Positions 33,871 to 46,760 of a stretch of 64,000 bases of DNA are shown one piece after another. The stretch is from Nepenthes gracilis (Eukaryota; Streptophyta; Magnoliopsida; Caryophyllales; Nepenthaceae). The stretch is from assembly GCA_033239525.1 (NCBI GenBank), contig BSYO01000025.1:14976001-15040000 (forward strand), in the 5' to 3' direction. The position numbers and the translations under genes were made by a program. How positions within the stretch are numbered: the first letter of the stretch is position 1; each line of letters begins with the position of its first letter. The notes under the pieces are model-generated. The model did not search any database. It was not told where the DNA came from and saw only the letters and a program-made list of their open reading frames with translations.

Positions 33871-36800
33871 ATGGACAGATTTTCCGAACTGAGAGAAGCT
33901 GGGGAGAACTCCAATTATGGGAACTGTGCCTCTAAAAGTGAAGCCGGATTTGTTCGCATTATCTGGGTTGACACTTCCGGCCAGTGCAGATGCCGCGTAG
34001 GTTATCTCAATGCTTTTTCCGCAGATTTCACACCTCTTTCCACCAACCTAAGAAGTACCCACGCTTCTGTCTTACTAACGTAGAATGTTGTATCATTTTT
34101 CTTTTCAAGATCTACATATTTTGAACACATTGAATTATTTTTTGAAACTAATTGAAGTATGGCCCCCTACATAACCCATTTATATTTACTTACTTCCATG
34201 CTATTTCTTTATGTGAATTTGTTTGATTGCTGAGACAAGTAATATATAATTTTTATTGATAATTTAGTTTAAGGTTGTCTATTTGATCACTTCTCATACC
34301 TATAAGTAAAAAAATTATGAATTTTAGTGAGTATGTCTCAAGGGTATCAAAGTCAACATGTCATTTTTAAATAACAGTACAATGGCAACTTGTTTATGTC
34401 CCATATTATCAGGGTTCATGCTTTTTAGGTTCCTACCAAAAAATTCAACATTGCCATGTTCATGGTGAATGCCTTGGTTTCTTGTTTTGTAAGACTGTAG
34501 TCGTACGTATAATGTGTTCAGGCTGTTCCGTCGAAGCGCTTCCACGACTTTGTGAAGAAGAATGGAGTGGGTTTAAGTGTGGCATCCATGGGAATGACTT
34601 CATTTACTGATGCACCAGCTGCAGAGACTCATTTGACAGGAGTTGGAGAGATCAGACTAATTCCTGACTTATCTACTCAAAAGAAAATTCCATGGTTGTT
34701 TGATTATTCTTCCTTTCCTTTTCTTGAAGAGAAAAATATTTGCATATGCGACTGCTATCATTTCATAATTTGCTGCAAAAGAATTGATTTTCGTGATTGT
34801 GTTCTTCTTGGACATGATTGTCCCATCTGCTTTTCTTCCTAGGACCGACCTAGAGGAAATGGTTTTAGCTGATATGCAGATTAAACCTGGTGAATCGTGG
34901 GAATATTGCCCAAGAGAGGCCTTGAGAAGGGTTTTGAAAGTTTTGAAAGAAGAATTTGAATTGGTATATTTATGTTGATGGAATAGAGTCGCTTTTTGAT
35001 TTTCAATTATTCAATCAGTTTGCTTTAAAAATTAATACCGGTTCATTTTCGATGCCCAGGAAATTAGTGCTGGATTTGAGAAAGAGTTTTATCTGCTAAG
35101 GTATGTGGAGTAATCTCACTCTGTCTTCCTGTGATGCAATAAATAAATAAATAAATAAAATGCAATGAAAAATAACAGAATGATCATGCAGGGAAAGAGA
35201 AGGGGAATGGGTGCCATTTGATTCATCACCATACTGTTCTACTTCAGCGTTAGATGCTGCTTCCCCTCTCTTGCACGAAATTGTCAGTGCTCTTCAATCT
35301 TTAGGAGTTCAAGTGGAGCAGGTATGGCAAAATTTCTCTTCTACAAACATTATCAATGTTTTTGTTTGAAGGAAAGTCTCGACATAATGATATATTTGTG
35401 GTATGGTTTGATTTGGTAATTACATGTTTGATTAATAAAAATAGTTTATTATATAATGTAATATAAGATAACATATAATGAATTTAAATGGTATGACCAT
35501 CTCTTAAAACCCTATGCTTAGCACGGGTATTAATAACCAGGTTGTCTTTTTATAAATGCTTTTGATTAGTTGCTCTATTTTTTATGGGTCATCTTACTCA
35601 CACCACCCCTCCACAATCTTCTTTCATTTCCTCTTTATGTATATATTGTTCATGGCGACTATATATGAGTCACCTTTTGTTAATACTCATCTTTTCTCAA
35701 ATGCTGTAGTTTCATGCCGAAGTTGGGAAGGGTCAGTATGAATTAGCATTGGGGCATACATCTTGTGTTCGCGCTGCTGACAACATGGTTTTCACCCGTG
35801 AAGTTATAAAGGCTGTGTCGAGGAAGCATGGATTGCTAGCAACTTTTCTTCCGAAGTAGGCATTTTCTTCCAAAGTAAACTTTCTTGGTTGATGATGAAA
35901 CATTTCAAAATAAGTAGATATTACCCACATCACGACTTCCATTCTTTGTTACCATGCAATGAAATATGTTAATTCATATTAGCTTTCAATACATTGACAA
36001 AATTATGATAAATTACTGAATAAAAAATATATTATAATATGTAGACCAAATTAAAAATATTGACCAATATACTCTATATTTTTTTATATATTGTCTCCCA
36101 AATTTCAATTTAAAAAATCGAATTTTAGATTTGTTATATCTAACAATGATATGTATCATAGAACATGATTGCAATTAACATTAATATTGATAATTTCATC
36201 CATGGTTGATACTTTTCTTCTAAACATTATATTTTAAAGTTCTAACAAACAAAAATAATGGTATTTATGGCATAAGTAATAGGTTTAAGCGGCAGATCAT
36301 CTACGAAGGAAGGAATTAAACAGACAGATTTGATATATTCTTTTGTCTTATTAGGTATGCATTAGATGACATTGGGTCCGGATCACATGTTCATCTAAGC
36401 CTCTGGAGAAATGGAGTAAACGTTTTTATGGGAGGTAGTGGAGCCAGTCGGCATGGAATGTCAGAGGTTGGTGAGGAATTCATGGCTGGAGTTCTGCAAC
36501 ATCTTCCAGCACTGCTGGCATTTACAGCACCAGTTCCAAATAGGTAAGCGCGTAATATTTCCCTCGCGCGCTTACAAATCATTGTCCGACACAAATTTAA
36601 TCGCCCAGTTTTGTACAAATTTGCTTATATAAGAGGATATAAAACAAATTGAAAGGTTTTAATTTGTTGCTACTGTGATTATAATTTCTCTACTAATTAA
36701 TATAGTTCATGTCATTCAGATAATCTAAACTTTTTTAAATCCTACTTCATGCTTTCTGGCCAGTAGTTATGATCGATTACAGCCAGATACATGGAGTGGA

Positions 36801-38086
36801 GCGTATCAGTGCTGGGGAAAAGAGAACAGAGAAGCTACCTTAAGAACCGCTTGCCCACCTGGAATTCCGGAAGGTGTAGTCAGCAACTTCGAGATAAAAG
36901 CATTTGATGGATGTGCTAATCCTTATTTGGGTCTGGCTTCTATAGTTGCTGCCGGGATTGATGGCCTACGGAACCATCTTACTCTTCCTCATCCCATTGG
37001 TGATCTCTCTCTCTCTCTATTTTATTTTCATGGGGTTGATTTAGCCATCTGTTGTTGTTTCTTTATTGATCTTGGGATCTTGATTTATGCTGTTGATTGC
37101 CATTTGTGGCCCGTGAACAGACAGCTAATCTTCTGCATTCAATTGTTTGTGTGTGATCCTTGTTTGATATCGATTCCAATATAGATGAATTTTTTTCTGT
37201 TTCTATCTGAACTCTTGTAGTGATTGTCCAACGGTGACAAGCTTAAGTCAACTGATAATCTATATAATTAATTAGTTTAACGAGCCTTAAATTAGGCTCA
37301 AGCTTGGCTTGCTGAACTCCACAAACCAATTATGAGCAGCATGATTTATCCTAACAGACTATATAGGCTGAAATGTGTGTATCAAGTTTTTGACAGAGTG
37401 CTCATTACAGAGTTTAAAGAGATAAAGATTATCATTGTCATTGTTGTGTTTCTACTTACACTAAGTTGAGGTGTTGACAGAATTCTTCGTGGTACAGATA
37501 AAAATCCTTCCAGCCTTGATGGGAAAATTAAAAGGTTGCCCAAATCACTTTCTGAATCCTTAGAGTCACTTCAGAAAGATGAGATTTTTGAAGATCTGAT
37601 TGGTGAAAAGTTAATGGTTGCTGTAAAAGGAGTTCGAAAGGTATGCTCCAAAACATGGCGGGCTTTAAATTACTGCTAAATTTCTATCGATATTTTTTAT
37701 TTTTTGAAGAGAAGAAAGAGTTTTGCAGTTCCCTTAGATAGGAAAAAAAATATGGGCAATTGGTTATTAGTCAAAATATATTTGTAAACCACTACAACTT
37801 CTTCTATTTCTTTTATATGAGATCATTTCTCAACTCAACTCACACATGTTCCCAGCAGCAAAATCTCCACCTCTCTCCGATCTCTTGGGTAGTTGCCGTG
37901 TCCACTGTTTAATAGGTCACCTGTTGTTAACAACAGCCTATAAGAACGAAGGTTGCTCTCAGAGTGAATTTCAGTAAGCTAGAGGGACTGGTTTAAAACT
38001 GAGTTTGATTTTGTCAATTGCAGGCAGAGATAGAGTTCTACTCGAAGAATAAGGGGGGACACAAGGAACTAATACACCGCTATTAG
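33871..38086 (+). CDS. Glutamine synthetase-like protein (nodulin/fluG type I, GS domain only)
   Basis: Ten exons join in frame with GT-AG borders: 33871-33996, 34522-34694, 34843-34963, 35060-35100, 35192-35321, 35710-35855, 36355-36543, 36764-36999, 37498-37640 and 38024-38086. The product has 455 aa. N-terminal beta-grasp part: FVRIIWVDTSGQCRCR (27-42). Catalytic part: metal-site FEKEFYLL (146-153), HAEVGKGQYE (199-208), GSGSHVHLSLW (253-263), KENREATLR (328-336) and FEIKAFDGCANPYLGL (351-366). In bacterial GS the last block has Arg where Lys354 stands here; plant relatives share Lys. The long NodGS/fluG form has an N-terminal amidohydrolase domain, which is absent here. No exon for it is visible upstream. 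Its substrate is not settled, so glutamine synthesis should not be assumed. No stops or frameshifts were seen. A copia element separates it from its TATA box. Confidence 0.92.
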
Positions 38087-38925
38087 GGCCATCCGTAGGC
38101 CTCATGCATGCATGCAGTGATGTACAAGTAGCACGGTTTTCATGCAGATGCCTACATAGATTTCAAATTACAGGGTCATTATTTTTTGGCCTCATTAAGT
38201 TGTGATGATGGAATTATCGGTCACTCCTTTGCTTTGAACATTTTGTAGTCGTTTGAGATCTGATTATGTACAAGAACAAATTAAACTTTGGTCTACAACA
38301 ACACAATAATATATATTAAATTTGAGGTACAAGCTTTCTCCCCCTTTTGGCAACTAAATTGTCTAATGCTGTTTTCCCCACTTAATTTTTGTAGCAGATA
38401 ATAGAGCATTGATCATACTGTTTTATGCTATATATGCGGGATATTATCAAAATAAAATAAAAATTAGCTAAGCATGTATGATTTTTCAGATGGACAAGAT
38501 TGTTCAATTGGATGTGATTATCCAAGTAGGCATGATTTTTGAAGTGAACGTGACTGTTCAAATGAGGATGACTAATCTAAATGAGGATTATAGAAATATG
38601 GGAGCCTCTCGTTAGGAAGAAAACTCAAACAACATGAGAATACCTTTAAAGTAAACACACTTCTTTCGTTATTGGGGAAGAGAACTATCCCACTCCTATC
38701 TTCAATGGGGTTTGCGCTCTCTCTCTCTGTGTTTTTGGAGAGTATGCCAATTTAATCTCTCCTCGCCAGGAGCTCATCGGCAACTACAGTCATCCAAAGA
38801 GTAATTGCTTTTATAAGGCTGTCATTCCATCACATTTTATCAAAAAATATATATTGTATTCTATTTTGTCATCTAGAAAATCAATTGATGATCAGAAAAA
38901 GCTATCATTTCTATCCAATATACCA
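38087..38925. other. 3' flank of the glutamine synthetase-like gene and intergenic DNA
   Basis: Likely 3' UTR to about 38300, without a clear polyadenylation signal. At 38465-38580 four loose copies of a (gaatg)gacaagattgttcaa-like unit occur, and a (CT)n run lies near 38716-38730. No gene recognised. Confidence 0.4.
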
Positions 38926-39955
38926 TGAAAAACATTAGGCAACCCTAATCTCAAATCGTTTTAACTCTGTAAATTTATAGAAATAAAATATTTTAAAACA
39001 TACAATATAATAAGGTATATTTACGATTAAATATAAATCAAAATAAGTATTAACAATAAAATTCATTATCAAAACAAATATAAATAATAAAATAATTAAC
39101 AAATAAATTTTGGTGACAAAGAAAAACCTTAATAGTCATCAATTATTGGATAAAATCCTCCAAACTTCTATAACCAATGAAAGTAATGTATTAAAAAAGT
39201 CAACTTATAATTTAAATGGTATAGATACATAAACCTTAGCCGACTTACTTCTTTATCAATGAACTTTTAGAATTTGTTTGTAACAGTGAAACTATATACT
39301 TTTTGATTTTCTTAACAATCTTATTTCACTTATAATTAAAATTTTGCACATTATTAGATCTCAGTATTCGCACCACTAATGTCCCAATGAAGCCTTACAA
39401 GCTAGACCTAGTGTGCAATTCAATGGAGAAATATATTGGGTGAGAAAACATTGATAGTTTATCACAAGAGTAAAAATTTAATTTTTCAAATGGTGGCTAT
39501 TTACTTTTTTCAAGATGATATTTGAGATTGTAGTCATTCTGCACTTTTTGGTCACTCCATTAATGAATGGAGGTGACGTAAATATAAGGCCATTTAAAAA
39601 ACAGCACTTTAGCGTTTGTTTTAGATCCACGTCATAGTGTATGTGCAACACTTAGGTGTAGACATATTGGGTAAAATACACTTGTGCATGGCTCAAATAC
39701 ACATCAAATATGAACATTCTAGATAAATAATACTCATGTACAACTTGAGCGCATCTCATGCGTTGATATTTTGGACAAAATATACATACGTTCTTATTAG
39801 GCACAAGTTAATCATGAATACTTAAAAATTTCACATTTGCAAATAATGGGCATGTATTTGGCTTTAGTAGTCTTTACTGATATTTGAAAAATTATTAAAA
39901 AAATATTTTTATCCAATTATAAAATATATCAAAATAAAATATTATTAATAATCTT
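38926..39955 (-). repeat. Sirevirus-like copia LTR, copy 2
   Basis: Starts TGAAAAACATTAGG at 38926, matching TGAAAAAGTCTAGG at 61249, and stays collinear for about 1 kb (gaagaaaaacct block, taaaatcctccaaacttctat block, ctccattaatgaatgga block). No internal region is attached, so it is a solo LTR or fragment. Orientation follows the 61249 copy, whose gag is on -. The right end is blurred. Confidence 0.6.
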
Positions 39956-41004
39956 TCCTTTTGGTAATTTCATGACAAAACTTATTATATATAAAAAGAA
40001 ACTAAATAAATATAAATCATGGGTTTAGACACCACCTAGGTAAAATATATATGTATAAAAATTGCTCCTAAATAAAAGACAAATTACATTAAAACATGGG
40101 ATTAGAGATGACAATAGCTTTTACTATTCCTAATCAATCATAGTTAATGCATTTATAGAAAATATATGTAGAAATAGACAATAATAATATTGTAGTGCAT
40201 ACATAGTAAAAATTTATTCAAGTACACTAGTTAGAACTATAAGTACAAACCAAACAGTACATATACAATGAAGGTAAAAGAAACTCTACTCCTCCCTTTC
40301 CCACTTTATGGTACTTCCACTTTTTCTCTATTTATTTTACTCTTCCTATGTTATATTTATATTTTGCTCCTTTTTTTGTCATGAATGTCCAAAGACAGCA
40401 TATTAGTTGGCATCGGAGTAATCACTATCCCACCATGAGCACAACTTATCATAGAGTCGGTCTATGCACTCTCTCACATAGGATGCTAAGAATCCAGTTG
40501 GGCATCAATCCGTTGAAATCCCTCATGGACATAGGACTCTATCTAATTTTAATTCACATAAAGCCAAGATAAATACACATTTGTAGTGGCTAACTAATCA
40601 AACATCCAAAAGAGTTTACCATAATAATAAAGGGGGACAAAAGAGGTTTAGAAGGGCCAAGAGTAGACAAGGGTCGGCATCCTAGTATGGTTCATCCATA
40701 AAGTTGGGATGCTCAAGGAAATAATGATAGGTGTGTGTCTGGCATTGCTCATATTTGATGAGGTCAATAGGTTTGCCAAAAGGCACATGAGGTAGAATCG
40801 AAAAAGACACTTTAAGACCTATTATTAGCCATTAAATGAGAGTTGTGGAGAAGGTTGTCATTCTTCTTATTACAAAGATAGAGATCATATGTGAGTAAAG
40901 GTGAGAAGGAAAATCAATCGATCTTCCAAGAAGGAGAACATATAAGAAAAGGGTCTTATTGAAGAGGAGGGATGTGTAGTGTGGAATGGTAGTGGAACCT
41001 GTTA
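39956..41004. other. Unassigned DNA between two LTR copies
   Basis: AT-rich to 40250, then mixed sequence to 41004. A - strand reading near 40700-40800 gives HVPFGKPIDLIKYEQCQ, but I do not recognise a family with certainty. No supported gene. Confidence 0.35.
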
Positions 41005-41727
41005 GATCTTGTGATTCTTACTTCACTTGTAGTAAAATTTTACACACTATTAGATCTGAATCTTAACGCCACTAATATCTCAATAAAGGTATATATGTTG
41101 GTGCTAGCATGCAATTTAATAAAAAAATGTGTTTGGTGAGAAAATATTGATAGTTTATTACAAAAGTAAATATTTGATTTTCTTGAATAGTAGCTATTTA
41201 TTTTTTTCAATGAGATTTTTGAGATAGCAGGCATTCTACACTTTTTGATCACTCCATTAATCAATGAAAATGAGGTATATATAAAGAAGTTTAAAAATTA
41301 TATAAAAAACACATAACTGTTTAGAAAATAGCACCCCAATACACGATGCACGTGTATCGTATAGACACGCTTTAGGTACAGATGTTTTAACAAGAGATTT
41401 GCGTCTTAACACACATGCGCCATTCAGGCATATATAAGGCTCAGACATATTCAGTAAAATGTACTCATGCGTTGCTTGAACATATTTTAGGTAGGAATAT
41501 TTTAAATAAACAATACTCATACGCAGCTTGAGTACACATCAAATGTGACATTATGGACAAAATATAAGCATGTGCTTATCTGGCGCATGTCAAGTGTTAA
41601 TATTAGAATATAGTCATTTACGAACAATAAGTGTCTATCTAGTACTGGTTTTTATCAATACTTGAAAATTCTTTAAAAAATTTATTTTATCTAATCAAAA
41701 AATATACCAATACAAGAATTCCTAGCA
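41005..41727 (-). repeat. Sirevirus-like copia LTR, copy 3, truncated at left
   Basis: Collinear with 39340-39950 and with 61665-62394. It ends attcctagca at 41727, equivalent to attcctaaca at 62394. Its left third is missing. Confidence 0.6.
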
Positions 41728-41933
41728 TACTGGATGGCACTATTGAGCATGGCTGATAAATGGTAATTATAGCTTCCATGAAGGTCCAATCAATAGTAGT
41801 ATAAGTTACTTGCCATAATAGAATTATAGGGCAGACCTTTTTTAGTAAAATGTATCCAAATCTCTTTAGAAAAATAGACATGTTGTAAGGCATAATTGAA
41901 TTATAATCAATATTAAACGATAGGTCAAAACTC

Positions 41934-42024
41934 TAGTATAGCAAGATATACTATGTATAGAAAAAATTAGAGCAAGAAATAGTATAGCAAGATATACTAC
42001 GTATGCAAAAAATTAGAGCAGAAA
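41934..42024. repeat. 46-bp tandem duplication
   Basis: tagtatagcaagatatact and the following 27 bases occur at 41934-41979 and 41980-42024 with a few differences. It lies upstream of the expansin gene. Confidence 0.75.
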
Positions 42025-42441
42025 TTACAAAATAAAAAAAGAAGAACAGCTTGTACGAAGTTGAGAGAAAGATAGAAGATTGAATTGATGAGATAATAAT
42101 AAGACAATAAGCGGTATTTATAGTTATGGGGAGAGGGGCAATTTTGCGTTTTTTCTCATTTTTGGCTGGAGTGTGTAGTAGACGGCTGTAGGGTCAGTCA
42201 CTTGGGTTGTGGAGCCCTCGGCCTGTAGCAATCAGTCTCCTAGGATGGTGCCCAATTCACTACGTGCTGTGTCTAGGCTAGCCCGTAGTAGCTGTGGCAT
42301 GTCATAGATAATATGATTTATTTAATTATCATCTTTAATTTAATTCTATTAGATTATAAGAAAGTCAAATAACATGAATCATTATATATAGAGGCCATTA
42401 TCAATACTCTTTAATTTGCATTGGAATTACCTTAAGGTAAC

Positions 42442-42450
42442 TATATAAAA
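42442..42450 (+). promoter_or_regulatory. Possible TATA box of the expansin gene
   Basis: TATATAAAA followed by a GC-richer stretch, 315 bp before the ATG. This would give a leader of about 280 bases. Other AT-rich candidates exist, so the assignment is tentative. Confidence 0.35.
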
Positions 42451-42764
42451 GGGCTGTTCCGTCTGGGTGAGTGGGCAAAATGAATGAGCAAAAGGTGCCA
42501 TGCTATAAAATGAAAAATATTTCAAATTTTACGAAAGACAACTAAATATATTTCAGTATATTACTAAAAAAACTGAGAGATCTTTTATGTAATATGCTTG
42601 GATGCTATTATGAAAATGAGGCTGGCTCACATTCCTTTATATGCTATGAGAACTAAAAATAGCAATTTACAACAGTATAAAAAGTCACGTAATAGCAAAA
42701 TTGAGTTAAATAAAACAGCTTCTACATACCATCTCCTTGAAGCCCATCACCATCGACATCATCC

Positions 42765-43919
42765 ATGGAGTCATCGTTCAAGGGATTGATCTTGCCATTG
42801 TTGCTGTTTCTGTCTATGGCCACACCGGATGCCAATGCGAAAAGGCTGCCATTCAAGGCCGGTCCTTGGAAAGATGCTCATGCCACCTTTTATGGCAACC
42901 GTGATGGCTCAGGAACAACCGGTATATTTATTCTTACATAAACGATTAATAATACAATATTTATTTCAAAAATTAACAAAAGATACACTTTTGTTGTTTC
43001 AATGTATAAAGTTGCTCAGAATTCTCATGTCCGTATGCTTTAGGAAGAGATTTTATTCAATAGATCTACCATTTATAATACTTTTCATTAAGATTTCATT
43101 TATTGGCATCCTATTTTCTTCTTTAGCTTCATTTTATCAGCCCTTCCTTTAACAATCCATTCGATTGGATGAAATTATGTGAAAATTTCACAATTATTGA
43201 GATAGAATTTTTATTACATGAAAAAGTTTGGATGAAAACGATTATTTATAATGGCTATATACATCTATTACCTATTAAGAATGTTCCCATTAATCTATTA
43301 CGTACCCAATAAGGACAAATATCTAACATCATAAAAAGAAGTATGCATTGATTCCTTACTAAAGTCTAGGAAAATAAATATCTAGCATTTAATTATTCAC
43401 CATTTAATGGATTGTGAAATCTCAACTTGTGTCGAAAAACGAAGGGGGAGCTTGTGGCTATGGAGACCTGAACGGAGGGGGCTATGGCCTGCAGACAACA
43501 GCTCTGAGCAGCAGTTTGTGGAACAACGGGGCGACCTGTGGGGCTTGCTATGAGATCAAATGCAAGAACTCCCCCGAGTGGTGCAAGCCCGGCGCATCAT
43601 CAATCGTTGTGACTGCCACAAATCAGTGCCCGCCGAATTACGGCGGCCAGGATGGGTGGTGCAACCCACCACGCGAGCACTTTGACCTCTCCCAGCCTGC
43701 TTTCCTTCAAATTGCTGAATACAAAGGTGGCATTGTTCCTGTTCAATACCGCAGGTTATTTCTTTTTAGCCTTTCATTTGTTCTATGAAATGTGTAGTTA
43801 TGACATCCGCCATCTCTGTCTCTGCTTTACAAGGCTTTTGCCACAAACAACTTAGTTTCGACGTTTTTCAGAGGTTGATATGAGTTTCAAATTTTGACTA
43901 TGGGAGAATGGGGCGGGTC

Positions 43920-43967
<48 letters not shown>

Positions 43968-45899
43968 AAGCCAAAAATTATAAGAATGCTAAAAATTAAC
44001 TATCCTATAAGAATATTCTAATGGCACTGAACAAAAGAACAGCTTTAAAAATGCCCCATGCAATGAATGGCTACAACAAAATTTTATATATTGCCGAGGA
44101 AAATCGATTATATAAATCCTTATTAACTATTTTGTTTGATTTAATATAATATTCTATGATAGTATAAATAATTCAATTTCTTTTTATCATGTTATTCAAA
44201 ATTTTACTACATCTATATATATATATATATATAGTGATTTCAACCATAACTTATTAATATTTTTTATTGATATTTCTGCTGACTTATATTTTAATTGCCC
44301 TAATTATCTTAAATGGCCTTTCTGTTGGGATTTTTGGGAATAAAAAAGTACAACACTAGCGTATTGAAAATGAACCCTTGAATTTTTTGTCAATTATTAG
44401 CTACCAAATACCTTAAGAATACGAGAAACAAAGTCATGCAATAAACATATAAGTTATATGATAATATTTAATATAAAAAATTTTTCTAAGCTAAAAAAAA
44501 AAAATCATATGATAAATTTAAAAAGAAAATTCACTAAAAAAGTAATTGGTTATAAACATAACTTTTTCAGTATCCATTTATAATAATCCGAGTAGATTAT
44601 GTTCAAATGTAATCTCAACATACATTGCAATTTATAAAAAAAGAATACACCAACAAAATGAGTAGCTAATTAGTAATATGTCTTAAAGTTAAATTTTGAG
44701 CAACACATCTCAATTTGATAAAAAATAAAATTTAAATTAAATCTCAACAAGATACCAAAAATCTCTCCCTTCTACATTTTTTTTCCATTTTTTCCTTCGT
44801 GTAATATCCTTGTGTTGAAAATATTCTTTTTTTTAACGTAAAATTCATGGATGATTTTTATACATAGGACTAGCGTTCAAATATAAAATTAAATATCTAC
44901 AACATTCAAATGCTGATTTTTATTGATGTACAAGCACCGCATCATATGCTTTTCTCTCATGTCACTCCAACCTTTTACTCGTGCAAGTTCGCACGCCAAA
45001 GCCAAGTAAATCTTCAGATAACTATTTCATTGTGTATAAAACTTTTAAAAGAATAACTCAAAATTCAATACTTCTTGTATATTTTCTCCACTATAATGCT
45101 TAAATTTTATAAACATTTTGCTATTTAATTGCGAATATTTTAATCCACAAAATATAACAAATTTAATAGTCATTTTATTAAAATTTTCTTTTAATAACAC
45201 TTCTATAAAAGACTCATAAATACATCCTAGATTTTCCTAAGTAAATGTCATAAAACACTTGTTAAAGTAATATTTTTGACAAGTAAATGTACACTCATGG
45301 AATAATTTTTTCACAAATTGCAATGTATAATAAATAACTAAATATATTTTTAAAATTATGGCTTGTGTCAATTATTGTTGCATGTTTTACTATAAATTTT
45401 CTATCTTGCAGAATATTTATGACACTAAGTGCGTCTAACCACCCTCTCGTAAAGTCCAATGATTGAAGTCTTGTCTATTAAACAACACATTTTCTTCTCA
45501 GACATGCCAACATCACTCTGCTACCAAATAGTGATCATGGGTCCAAATTATATAAATATATACTAAACTATAAAATGTTGCAGGGTTCCGTGCAAGAGGG
45601 AGGGAGGAATCCGGTTCACAATATCACCAAAATCAAACCCGTGGTTCCTTCTGGTGTTGGTATGGAACGTGGGGGGCGCTGGAGATGTCCAGAGCGTGAT
45701 GATAAAGGGCAGCAACGGCCAGCCATGGAGAGAGATGAAGCGCAACTGGGGCCAGTACTGGGAGACCCACGACAACTTGGTTGGGCAATCGCTAACATTC
45801 AGAGTTCGAGCAAGTGACCGCAGAACCTCCACTTCTTGGCACGTTGCTCCCAAGAACTGGCAGTTTGGCCTGACTTATCAAGGCAAAAACTTCAGATAA
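42765..45899 (+). CDS. EXPA: Alpha-expansin
   Basis: Secreted protein that loosens cell walls by weakening cellulose-xyloglucan contacts without hydrolysis. Three exons, 42765-42921, 43445-43754 and 45584-45899, give 260 aa, the normal size. Signal peptide: residues 1-25, hydrophobic [12 protein letters not shown], cleavage after ANA. Expansin start [10 protein letters not shown] (35-44). The GH45-like domain has GGACGYGDL (53-61), CGACYEIKC (84-92), [10 protein letters not shown] (109-118, usually NFC) and HFD (131-133). The C-terminal CBM63-type domain has [23 protein letters not shown] and [12 protein letters not shown]. Both introns sit at the two conserved alpha-expansin positions (after TTG|G and YR|R), which supports the model. 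The acceptor of intron 1 (cgaag|GG) lacks a pyrimidine tract. Intron 2 is 1829 bp. The paralogue number cannot be assigned without a tree. Confidence 0.93.
43924..43962. repeat. (AT)n microsatellite in expansin intron 2
   Basis: Uninterrupted (AT)n of about 39 bp. A second, shorter run lies near 44214-44234. Confidence 0.9.
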
Positions 45900-46089
45900 A
45901 TCAGTTTTTTTTTTTTTTTTTTCTATGTGCTTGCCAATACAATAATTTTTATGGATATATGATGTTATTTTCTCAAAAGAAACAAGGGAGGTAAATTTGT
46001 GATGGATAAAACAAAGGTATTCTCAAATGAATTGTTGACTTAATCAACGGCATTCCCAACAACAAAACGATAAGATTTGGACAGATTAG

Positions 46090-46760
46090 ATAGTCTAAAT
46101 ATGAGATCCAACCTGAGGAGTCAGGAACCTGGGTTGTCAGATGGCACACGCCGTCAGAATGGTCAAAAACGCCAAAATAGGTCCACTAAAAAGCTGTAAC
46201 GGGATCCTGAATATATGGTGAACTGGGTTACATCAACATGAAAAGCAGAAATAGAAAGTCGGTTAATTGACTGACAGGTTATATTCTTCTCACTATACCC
46301 TTGATAACTGTAGTAGCAATCAAGTTCCGGTAATTATGGAGGTACAGTACCGGTTGATTAGTGCATGAAGGTTAGGTTTCATCAGTTAGGAAACTACCCT
46401 CATGCCTCATGATCTCACATGGACGTGCGCCTATATGGTGTTTCCAATATAGGCCTAGCGCCATATAAATACGAGGCTCCTCTCTGCTGCAGAAAAGGCA
46501 AAGTCTAAATCAGTCAAAAACATGAGTCAAGTTTCCAGTACTACTGATAAAATGTTGTAAGGCAAAAGACCCTTTGTCTTTTCATTTTCTTGTCTTATAC
46601 CCTTTTTCACTTTTAGAAAAACATACATAGAGTTGGATTTGAGATTATTATTGTCCCTCTCACAAAAAATATTCAATAACTAGTCCACTACAAGACCCTA
46701 ACCTCATTTCCTCATAACTCACCGCCATCATTTCAGCAATGGGAAGAGGTATTCAGACGG
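46090..46760 (+). repeat. LTR-like fragment with TATA box
   Basis: Less AT-rich than its flanks. catataaatacgaggctcct at 46463-46482 looks like an LTR promoter, followed by a leader-like stretch to a short frame at 46739 (MGRGIQTEPGENLKP, then stop). No second copy lies in the window, and no primer site is certain. It could equally be part of a lost host promoter. Confidence 0.3.

Noticed and set aside
45563..45853. Minus-strand frames across expansin exon 3
   Set aside because: They are shadows of the real + strand exon, whose translation matches the expansin C-terminal domain.
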